Part shown: positions 63,659 through 64,000 of the stretch, piece after piece
How the letters are laid out: each line of letters opens with the position of its first letter
How positions within the stretch are numbered: the first letter of the stretch is position 1
Assembly (NCBI GenBank): GCA_902635515.1
Contig: CACPOD010000001.1
Location: 101,307-165,306 of the forward strand
DNA: 64,000 nucleotides
Direction of reading: 5' to 3'
Origin: an uncultured Pelagibacteraceae bacterium
GTDB taxonomy: Bacteria > Pseudomonadota > Alphaproteobacteria > Pelagibacterales > Pelagibacteraceae
Notes under the pieces: generated by a model
Databases searched by the model: none
What the model saw: the letters and a program-made list of their open reading frames with translations, nothing else
Told to the model about the DNA's origin: nothing
Translations under genes and position numbers: made by a program

Positions 63659-64000
63659 TTACCACCTAAAATGAGCAAATGCCTTGTTAGACTCTGCCAT
63701 TTTATGTACATCCTCTCTTTTTTTAACAGCAGCTCCTTTTTTTTCATAAGCATCATAAAGCTCATTAAAAATTTTATCTGCCATGTGTTTATCTTTTCTT
63801 TTTCTTGCTGACTCAACTAACCATCTGATAGCTAAAGCTTGTGCTCTTTTACTTTTTACTTCAACAGGAACTTGATAAGTTGCACCACCTACTCTTCTAG
63901 ATCTAACTTCTACTGTTGGTTTGATATTGTTAATTGCTTCATTGAAAATATTAATCGGTTCATCTTTCGTTTTTGTTTTAATTTTATCGATAGCGTCATA
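63659..64000 (-). CDS. rpsG: 30S ribosomal protein S7 (partial, N-terminus outside window)
   Basis: Only the last 113 residues are present; the gene begins beyond the right edge. Translation on the minus strand gives [60 protein letters not shown] and a C-terminus ending [11 protein letters not shown], all diagnostic of S7, the primary organiser of the 30S head. It precedes fusA by 6 bases in the usual rpsG-fusA order. Confidence 0.97.
   Translation of the reverse strand, partial: YDAIDKIKTKTKDEPINIFNEAINNIKPTVEVRSRRVGGATYQVPVEVKSKRAQALAIRWLVESARKRKDKHMADKIFNELYDAYEKKGAAVKKREDVHKMAESNKAFAHFRW

Noticed and set aside
1-64000. CRISPR arrays, insertion sequences, prophage genes or integrase-tRNA junctions
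   Set aside because: No spaced direct repeats, transposase, integrase or phage structural gene is visible; the one tRNA is flanked by ordinary chromosomal genes with no duplicated 3' end.

Overview
The window reads as a piece of a streamlined marine alphaproteobacterial chromosome, most likely SAR11 / Pelagibacterales ('Candidatus Pelagibacter'-like). The reasons are a strongly AT-rich sequence, lysine- and asparagine-rich proteins, almost no intergenic DNA (no gap reaches 100 bases), genes overlapping by 1 to 40 bases, alphaproteobacterial gene orders, and SAR11-typical genes such as a proton-pumping pyrophosphatase and a heterotetrameric sarcosine oxidase operon. I see no rRNA, phage, insertion sequence, CRISPR array or plasmid-type gene, and only one tRNA.

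Layout. (1) 1-2408: a lipid/ribosome group on the minus strand (bc1-complex chaperone, rpmF, plsX, start of ihfA) facing bamE. (2) 2395-11928: a long minus-strand run made of an unidentified 2-oxoglutarate oxygenase-like gene, rpiB, glyA, nrdR, ribD, ribE, ribB with a decayed ribA-like domain, ribH, nusB, thiL and the H+-pyrophosphatase hppA. (3) 12002-12991: hemB alone on plus. (4) 12992-20320: a minus-strand run of dapA, smpB, folK, spoT/rel, pyrE, pdxJ, acpS, lepB, rnc and recO. (5) 20364-24080: plus strand, a Slt-type lytic transglycosylase and a TPR protein with a glycosyltransferase-like C-terminal half, abutting a minus-strand tRNA-Ser(GCU). (6) 24240-29331: soxBDAG. (7) 29334-35991: minus strand, a nuclease, a MATE transporter, trhO, an O-methyltransferase and gatBAC. 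(8) 36042-42716: plus strand, ruvX, pyrB, a pyrC-like pseudo-dihydroorotase, plsY, topA, a small exported protein and a RidA-family protein. (9) 42717-48627: ugd and galU, panC, mgtE, lipB and an RluC-type synthase. (10) 48638-64000: the ribosomal superoperon on the minus strand from rpsG (partial) and fusA through the S10, spc and alpha gene sets to rplQ, with secY, adk and rpoA.

How the genes work together. glyA and soxBDAG both meet at glycine and 5,10-methylene-tetrahydrofolate, with folK (folate), the rib genes (flavin) and thiL (thiamine) supplying cofactors. pyrE, pyrB and the pyrC-like gene belong to pyrimidine synthesis; plsX, plsY and acpS to lipid synthesis; galU and ugd to UDP-glucuronate.

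The main points of interest are losses and decay inside otherwise classical neighbourhoods. fabH, the yceD-type gene, rpoZ, era, dprA, tuf, rpmD and rpmJ are absent from their usual places. The RibA half of RibB and the PyrC-like protein have lost catalytic residues. NrdR has unusual CxC zinc knuckles. Several proteins are zinc-free variants (HemB, L32, S14, Adk). Neighbouring genes in opposite orientation leave no room for terminators or, in one case, even for a promoter. I found no clearly new multi-gene system. The best candidates for new biology are the orphan oxygenase at 11290, the TPR-glycosyltransferase at 22593, the altered NrdR and the small exported protein at 41966.
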